Assembly (NCBI GenBank): GCA_015680685.1
Contig: MNCI01003909.1
Coordinates: forward strand, 129,744-193,743
DNA from: Gnetum montanum
Lineage: Eukaryota > Streptophyta > Gnetopsida > Gnetales > Gnetaceae
DNA length: 64,000 nucleotides
Reading direction: 5' to 3'
Position numbers and translations under genes: made by a program. This document shows positions 57,200-64,000 of this stretch, in pieces. Position 1 is the stretch's first letter. Every line of letters begins with the position of its first letter. The notes under the pieces were generated by a model. That model was not told where the DNA came from and made no database searches. It saw nothing but the letters and a program-made list of their open reading frames with translations.

Positions 57200-59310
57200 A
57201 TTTATTTATCTTCCTGCATTGTTAGATTCATTGTTTGGATTTGGGATTGGAGTACCGATGAATGGTGGACCTTGTGTATGATCAAAGGATGTTGGTTGAG
57301 ACAAGGAAGGTGGTGCACTAGATTGGCCTTATGCTAACTTGGATGATACAGTGGATCCATGCATGGTCTTCTTTAGCTTACAGCCTTTCCTCTAGAAGGG
57401 ACATTTCCTATGTGGTGGTTGAGACCCAATTGTGTTAGCATGTTTATGCAAATTTGAAATGCAAGTGGCATTAGTTTGGTGATATTGTGGTGTGAACCCT
57501 TCCATTGTTGCTAGTAGTGGCATATAATGAGGTGGAGTAGGAGGATATTGAGGGTAGGATGAATGGTAAGAGGTAGGAGGTGGTTATCCTTTAGGAGATG
57601 TCATGGGTTGATGGTCCTCGAGAGAGTGGTAGTGGCGATTTAAAGTGGAGGATGTAGATCTAGTTGGAAAAATAAGGTTTTGAATATAATATCTGTGTTG
57701 TTTTGGCGGATAGGGCTAATTTGGTGGTGGCATCTACCACAACTATGGTTATTTCCACTGCAGTTGATGACTATGTTAAGGATAGTGATAAGTCCCCCTA
57801 GGATAGTACGATCCATTGTGGAATTGTCTATAATTACCTTATGGGAGAGGAAATCTCCTAGGCATGTGCTTTTGCACAAAATTTAGATTTAAGGCACTTT
57901 CCCAATACTCTTGTAGATGCAACAAGATTGAGTAATGGTCCTTTAGATGTTCATATATGCAAATTTTGTATCCATTATCTTTTTCTGTGTTTGAGTCTAT
58001 AGCCTCACTTTCTTTAGCCATTTTCATTGTTTGCCAAGGGTGTTCCTAGCTGTTTCTTGGTTATGTATCCTTTGTTTATTGTGATCTCCTAGCTTGTTTT
58101 GCATGATCCTCTCCTTGACCGTCTCAATGAGAGTTGTAACATTTCAATATACCCATTTGGTCATCTTATTAACCTTTGCTTCAAGTACATCAATAGACTT
58201 TTGTATCAACAAGGTTTATTGTAGGATCACCTTATTGAAAGTCGTTTTGTTCTCCTTACCATAGATCTAGATCTCCTTTTGTTGAAGAGTTGAGTCCCCT
58301 TGACATTTCTTGACATTCTTCCATTTGCATATGTCTCCTTCTTCTTTTGCCACATGCTCGATTAGCTCTCAGATCTGATGGGTTTGGAGCTCGTATAATT
58401 GCCCCAGGGTATACATCCCAAGGGTCTCTCATGTGTTATTACGAAGCCCCTCTATGATGTGGAAAAGTTGCCTTTCTTGGGAGAAACCATGGTCTAGGCA
58501 TCTATTCAATAAGGCATAATATCTATCTAAGGCCATGTCCAAGGGTTCATGTTATTCTTGCTTCCACCCTTGGATCTATCTCCTCAAGTGGGACACTTTT
58601 GCATAAGTTTAATATTTCTCATTGAAAAGTTCCAGCATTATGGACCATTGTTGGATTGAATTCAGTCTCAATGTTGTATACTAGATTTTGGCTCTATTAA
58701 TTAGTATCCTAGAAAAGAGCTCAAGCTTTTGCCACCCACTCTCAATGTCAAGCATTATGGAAGGCTTGCAAATGATGTTGTGGATCTGAATCATAGCCTC
58801 TTGCAACTTTAGGAATATTATTCATGTCAAGCTTAGGTAGGAAACTCTTTTTGTGATGCCTGCAAGATATCTTAATGGCCTCTGTGATCTGCATTAGGCT
58901 CTTAGTGGCCAGCAAGGGTTCATCTTCATCAAACAAGTTATGAGGGAAATTTCTATTTCCATGTGTTTGATCATGATAATGTTGTCTATGTTCATGGTGA
59001 CATCTTCGATCTTTCCCATGAATTTTTTTTTTTGGTTTTTACTATGATCCTTTAGTGGAGCTCTATCTCTATACCTATGTTCATCTTTGTCAGCACGAGA
59101 TGTTGAAGGGAAAGAGGAAGATGAGGAATTGGGAGAATTTCCATGGCTTCCATGGTGTTCTTCGAGATCCTTTGATTTATCATTTCTAGGTTTTGATGAG
59201 GTCTTAGGCTTGGAGGCCTTCCCTAATTTAGGACTTACATCATCTCCTCTAAGATTTTCTGCCTTAGGTGAATGTAGTCTTTGTGTGTCATCAGGGTGGT
59301 CATGATCATA
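57200..59310 (-). pseudogene. Element 2 gag relic
   Basis: The minus strand gives DEDEPLLATKSLMQITEAIK and LDMNNIPKVARGYDSD (58936-58748), aligned with element 1 at 45990-46150, then the gag block in broken frames, then KICIYEHLKDHYSILLHLQ (about 57980-57925), in which the knuckle has lost its last Cys. A Ser/Pro/Gln-rich tail follows. Stops and shifts throughout. Confidence 0.75.
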
Positions 59311-59523
59311 AGAAATCCCTAGATAAATTTGGTCACTTCAATTTTCTTCTTCATATATCTCATTATTTCTCCAATGAATCTGTTTGCTATATAGTGCATG
59401 GTCACTTCCTTGTAGGAGAGACATTGTTGTTGGTTTATGGTGTGTGTGAGTTAATATTTTCTAAAAAATATATCATTAATACCCTTATAGTGATTGTGTA
59501 TAATATAACTAATCTAGATAACT

Positions 59524-59549
59524 AGCACCAGTCCTTGGAAATGGTGCTA
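59524..59549 (-). other. Inverted repeat next to the element 2 5' LTR (primer-site position)
   Basis: TAGCACCA and TGGTGCTA are separated by about 10 bases that are themselves nearly palindromic (TCCAAGGA). It starts one base inside the LTR end. The inner arm TGGTGCTAG has the TGG start of a tRNA primer site but lies about 20 bases from the LTR, farther than usual. Which tRNA, if any, is unknown. Confidence 0.35.
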
Positions 59550-59550
59550 A

Positions 59551-60480
59551 TGATGAGTGGCAAGGTACCCCTACATCCAACCATACGAATCATAAACGTT
59601 TATGCATAAGTTGGTTGAATTCTATGGATGGGACTAGTTGTGTCATTTAGATCGCTATGCCTTGATCGTCGTTTGCTATCTTCCCACTTGGACTAGTGGT
59701 AGCTTTTTCATGTATGGATTAGTCTAGAGTGAGGCATATGATTTTTATTATTTTATATTTTATTGTTCTACAATTAACAATAGGTTGAAACTCAATTTAT
59801 AATCAATTCAAATACTTTAATTGCTAATTAATAATCAACTACCCTAACATAAGTATCTGATTCGACTTCCTGTGCACATCCTGAACACATATAACACTAC
59901 TGGGTTACCAAACGTNTTGTGCACATCCTGAACACATATAACACTACTGGGTTACCAAACGTTAGCATTGCTAGGATTACCAAGAGTCATATGCATGCTT
60001 GAAGAAATCATACTTATGTGCTTAATTAATTAACATGGATGAAAATGTAAATATTAACTAAGTACATGAAAATTGAATTGCATGGAAAGTAAATCTAATC
60101 TAAGTCAAAGTGCTACAATGAATAAGAATCAATCTCGATCTTATTATCACTCATGGAATATGTCCAGGTACATTGCTAGTCAAATAAGACTTTGTACAAC
60201 TGATTCAGATCCACTTTGTGGGCACTCACTGACTATTCTCTCTAAGATTATAGAATAAAACTGCAAGAATTCAGCTACTCTATTGACAAAACTATGAAAA
60301 AAAACTACTTAAAAAACTATTCCCAAATTGTGCACCCAATTGCTATATTTATAGGCCGACATATATCTTGCAACATTGGATATACAATATTACATTTGGG
60401 CTTTGACATTAGATACTTGACGTTGAGGCTCCAACATCGGATACTTGACGTCATAGCACATACAAAAACATGTTTCATCA
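59551..60480 (-). repeat. Element 2 5' LTR (minus strand)
   Basis: Plus-strand ends TGATGAGTGG and TTTCATCA. TATAAATA on the minus strand at 60353-60346. U3 (60357-60470) has repeats of GACGTCAAGTATCCGATGTT type. A single N at 59916 is flanked by identical 45-base copies (59871-59915 and 59918-59962), probably an assembly artefact; without it the LTR is 884 bases, the same as the split 3' LTR. Confidence 0.9.
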
Positions 60481-60485
60481 CCCAA

Positions 60486-61388
60486 TGTCATAAAATTTTT
60501 TTATAAAGAAATAATTTTTTAATTAAAAGATTAAAAAAAACTATATTTTCTTGCATGTTTTATAATAATATAGGACTAAAGCAAAGTTTTTCTCTTTCAC
60601 CAACATTGTTTAAACTAGTACCTACAAATCATGCTATTAAAGTGAATTAACAATGGATATGATTGTTAATTTTTGTAGTTGACATAGCACTAATAGTAAA
60701 TACGAGAAAAGGGTTTAAAAAATGTTGCATTAATTACAAAAATTTTACGAATGTACACAAATAAAGGTGAATGTTGATACAATAAAAATGTTAATTTGTG
60801 GAACTAATAATATAGATTACATTTTCTACTTAAATAATAAAAGACTTGATATTGTGGATACATATAGATATTTGGGAGTAAAATGCTCTCAACATTATAA
60901 ATGGAAGCATTGTATATCATAACAAGTTTTGAATAACTAGAAGGCTTTCTATACAATGAAGAACATATGTAGCGATCATAATATTTGAACTTTGACAATT
61001 CCAAAAGATTTGTTTCAAATAATTGTAAAAGCTATAATGCGTTATCGATGTATGGTATGGGACTATTCTTGATAAAATGTCATGTAAAAAAATTGAAAAA
61101 AAAATCTTACTAGATGAATTCAGGGTGAAAAATCAAGTTTCACATGCAATAATTTTATTAAAATCTAATTTTTTGCCATTGGACACTGAAGCAATATATT
61201 AGCTCTTTAACATTCTACTTGAGTAATAAAAATAGCAATAATATCTAAGGAGAGATTATCCCTCAATCTCAACAATAGGGGTGGCTCCATAAAGGATGAT
61301 TGTGCTATAAAAATGGGGTATTTGATAATATTATAGAGAAAGTGGTTATAGAGAAAACTTATGATAGAGAATGTTTTAGGGAGATAAC
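60486..61388 (+). pseudogene. Non-LTR reverse-transcriptase relic
   Basis: Plus-strand reading gives GLKQSFSLSPTLFKL (60572-60616), in the place of the GxRQGCxLSPxLFxL block, then VVDIALIV for the catalytic block with one Asp lost (about 60676-60700) and YLGVKC (about 60868-60885), as in RTE- and jockey-like reverse transcriptases. It differs from LINE-a and LINE-b. The left end was cut by element 2 and the right end by element 4. Confidence 0.6.
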
Positions 61389-62467
61389 TGTACTTACCTA
61401 AATCGTCGGTGTAAGGCTGGAAAGGAAACAGACACCGAGAGATCATCGGGCAGCCACAGCTAACCCTGCCTTCACCCGAGGGCAAGCTGGAAAAGTAAAC
61501 AAAGGTAGAGTGCCTTGGATGGTTTGCACGCAAATCAACCAAGGACTTCCCCAAGCGTAAGCTACGGCTAGCGCTAGGGTTATCATAAACGGGATGTAAA
61601 TGGAATGTAAAAAACGATATGAAATGTAAATAAAGTGTACTAAGTTATGAATAAAGCATAAACAAAGCTATATTTGTAAAGTATAAACAGAACTAAACAA
61701 TGTAAATGGGAGGAAATAATGAAATTGTATTGTATTGTTTCAAATAGGAATATGCACCGATCAAAGCGTAGTTGCACAAGTGTGGATGGAAAGTCAAATG
61801 CCTAGCCCCAGAATGATATGACACGATGATGCAATGATGAAATGGGATGAACGTGAAGAAAACTTGGAAGCCAAAAATCAGATGTGCCGAGTGCCCAAGT
61901 ATTGCAAGTTCTGTCCTAGGGCCCAAGTATATATATATTTGTGTTTTAGACCATGAGGGCTTGACATGCCCACAAATGGGGATTTATAATAAAATGTACA
62001 ACAAGAGAAATTTGACTACCCAGCATGACCTACAGCGTGACTTGTAGTGTGACCTCCAAAACTTGCAATTTTGAGTTGAAATCTAGAATTTCTGAAGACT
62101 GGGGCCCATAGTTATCAATAGTGGACTCTGAGGATGACTTACACCCTTGAAATAAAGTCAATTTGGCTCAGTTTTGGGGCTCTAAAAGTTGGTGATGCTG
62201 ATCATTACACTGTGCAGCATCTGAAAAAGTAACCAAAATGTACTTAGCCAAAACCAAACATTTTGAACCCGAAACTTTTGATTCTGGATGCTGGAAGTTG
62301 GTGCAGTCGCCTATGGGCCCTAGGGGGACCTTGCCTGTTGAATCATGGATCATCAGGGGCTATTTCGAAGGCCTCCAAGTTTGGTCACGTTGTACTCATG
62401 TTGGGCAGCAGCATAACTTAGCTTGATTCTTGTCTAAAAGTGCTAGGCCAAAATTAGTGGTGTTTCA
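61389..62467 (-). repeat. Element 4 LTR (relative of the element 3 LTR)
   Basis: The right end GTGGTGTTTCA, followed by TTGGCCCCTGTTTGTTGAC, matches the element 3 LTR border at 18733 closely. The left end is taken as TGTACTTACC, where LINE-like sequence stops; this border is less certain. The rest has diverged from element 3 and lacks the GACTAC/GTAGTC arrays. Confidence 0.6.
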
Positions 62468-64000
62468 TTGGCCCCTGTTTGTTGACGTCTGGAGGAATTC
62501 ACCCAAGAGGCATTGACAAAGAAGTGCAAAACACCATGAACGACCAAGTACCAAACATTAACTGTCAAGCCTTGGCTAGGTGTCATCGCACCATTTTCAA
62601 AAGTACATGGGATTGAGGAAATGTGGTTCAAGATGCAAGGGAATCGGTTGTAACCATGGAAGCTAGGATGTTAAGGGCTATGATTGCTGCTGGGATTTGT
62701 GGGAGAGGAATGCTCACTTGTGCATAAGTTATGTCATTGGTCCTTGTCAACAACCGGGTTTTTAGCAAACTCGGAACCAAGACATAGGAGGTGCATTCTT
62801 TGGAGAAACTAGACTCTTATAGAGTATTTGTGAGGCCCGTTGTAAACAACCAAAGCCACGCGATGATGTGTAACATGGTCTCTTTGAGACACGAGTGTAG
62901 CTTTTTTTTCAAGACAACTGCCTTCTCGCCTGGGGCTTGTATGAGAATGGCCAATAGTCTTTTGTTTATGATGTCAATGGGGTCTTGAAGACCTTTTTCA
63001 TGCATTTTGCTCTTTTGACCCTTTTTTTGTTCTTTCTTTTCTTGTTTTTTTTCAGTCTTTTTGAAAGAGCTTGCTTTTTTGTGCTGTGCTTGTGTATGAG
63101 CACTTGCATTTTGCATCATGTACTATGTATTGTGTTTTGCGTCGCAACTGCTTAGAGAGTTATAGTGTGCAATAGTGTATCAAGAGTTTTGAGATGGATG
63201 GAATGTATCAAGGGGGATGTAATTGAATAGGATAAGGGAGCATGATGGGGAATAGGGAATGTATTAGGAATCGGGAATGTACTTATGAACGGATTGATTA
63301 ACCTAGTTGCGTGCATCAAGAAAAATGTGATACCTTGTCATCATGATGAAGTGCATCTATGCATGAATGCCTCAGAAGTGTCATCCTGCAAACACAACTC
63401 CAAGAATACAAGAAAACCATAAATGAAATAGTCAGCTAAACACTTTAAACAAGGAGATGGAGTCACCATGTGAAATTTTCAAACCAGACAGAATCATGAA
63501 CAACATTAGTTTCATTAGGGCCCATGAGATGAATCATGCAACAAGTCTTTGCGAAACATGAACAGCTGATTGGAGTGACACATCTTTTCAAGTTTTGCCT
63601 AGTCGTCGATGATGTCACAAGTTTATAGTCTTAGCGGACTATCATGGGTTAGTTTCACGTCATAACCCCTTGGACAGTGCTAGTTTAGCGTCATAGCAGA
63701 CGATGCATTGCTAGTTTATAGTCATAGTGGACTATGAAGAGGCAAACTTGTTTATAGTCTTAGTGGACTCTAGATGCTAGTTTTATATCATGGAGGACAG
63801 ATGTAGTAGTTTAGTGTCATACTGGACAGAACTCTATGGTATCAATTTTAAGTCATGATCCAGGACTACTCTGTGGTATCAGTTTTAATTCATGATCCAG
63901 GACTGTTCTGTGGTATCAGTTTTAGGTCATGATCCAGGACTATTCTATGGTATCAATTTTAGGTCATGATCCAGGACTGTTCTGTGGTATCAGTTTTAAG
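62468..64000 (-). mobile_element. Element 4 internal part, running out of the window
   Basis: 62468-62560 and 63620-63800 match the start and the tandem region of element 3 (18734-20400). By analogy the gag-protease part should lie beyond 64000. A Lys-rich minus-strand frame at 63119-62817 overlaps a T-rich tract and is probably not a gene. Confidence 0.65.
63835..64000. repeat. 37-bp tandem repeat in element 4
   Basis: Four full units (starting at 63835, 63872, 63909 and 63946) and a partial one, each TGTGGTATCAGTTTTAGG then TCATGATCCAGGACTGTTC with few changes. The array goes on past the window end. Upstream (63620-63830) older, more varied units of the GTTTATAGTCATAGTGGACT type are seen. 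Confidence 0.9.

Larger units (their letters stand above)
44186..60480 (-). mobile_element. Element 2: antisense LTR retrotransposon, split by element 1
   Basis: Bounded by perfect CCCAA duplications. Its 3' LTR (minus strand) is split into 44186-44543 and 54438-54963, and its 5' LTR is 59551-60480. Without the inserted element 1 it is 6,401 bp long with about 4.6 kb inside: a gag relic, two hairpin units, a 3' untranslated part and a polypurine tract. No reverse transcriptase, integrase or long ORF2 was seen. It lies about 0.85 kb downstream of the P450 stop codon. Confidence 0.9.

Noticed and set aside
62817-63119. Lys-rich 100-codon frame on the minus strand
   Set aside because: Made by a T-rich tract; no relative in element 3 and no motif.
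1-64000. tRNA or rRNA genes
   Set aside because: No cloverleaf with recognisable A and B boxes and no rRNA sequence was noticed on either strand; a dedicated scan was not possible.

Overview
The window is nuclear DNA of a plant with a large, repeat-filled genome. It contains one clearly intact host gene, a single-exon cytochrome P450 of the CYP77 type (41811-43328), in about 63 kb of old LTR and non-LTR retrotransposons. Deep decay, nesting and long AT-rich intergenic DNA would suit a gymnosperm or another large-genome plant. The species cannot be fixed from the sequence.

Layout. 1-4394 is the 3' part of LTR element A (gag, protease, 3' LTR). 4396-4833 is a stray LTR-element piece between two single-N joins. 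4835-8445 is the 3' part of related element B (internal promoter, second ORF, LTR). 8446-12250 holds antisense LINE and Ty3/gypsy pol relics. 12405-29640 is a sense L1-type LINE ('LINE-a') with its 5' companion sequence, split by the 9.4 kb antisense element 3 (17070-26471). 30088-41120 holds two antisense copies of a second LINE ('LINE-b') separated by a second copy of the LINE-a 5' part. After the P450 gene comes a nested pair. Element 2 (antisense, 44186-60480, target duplication CCCAA) carries element 1 (sense, 44544-54432, target duplication GTTAC) inside its 3' LTR. 60486-61388 is a non-LTR reverse-transcriptase relic. 61389-64000 is the start of element 4, a relative of element 3.

Elements A, B, 1 and 2 are related non-autonomous LTR retrotransposons. 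Element 1 shows the plan best: LTR, gag, retropepsin, a non-coding stretch with two tandem hairpins, an internal promoter-like block, a 5'-UTR intron, a long coiled-coil-like ORF2, polypurine tract, LTR. No reverse transcriptase, RNase H or integrase is visible. Three things stand out. The tandem hairpins keep a fixed 1x7 internal loop while their inner stems change in a compensatory way. The block before ORF2 carries the motif of that element's own LTR U3 region plus a TATA box. A donor, branch-point and acceptor set ends exactly at the ORF2 ATG. Together these suggest a second, spliced transcription unit inside the element and a structured RNA element on the unspliced RNA. Both are inferences from reading the sequence by eye.

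Three N gaps (1761-2313, 29708-30087, 45155-45673) and several single Ns mark assembly joins. Two of the single Ns are flanked by exact duplications that look artificial.
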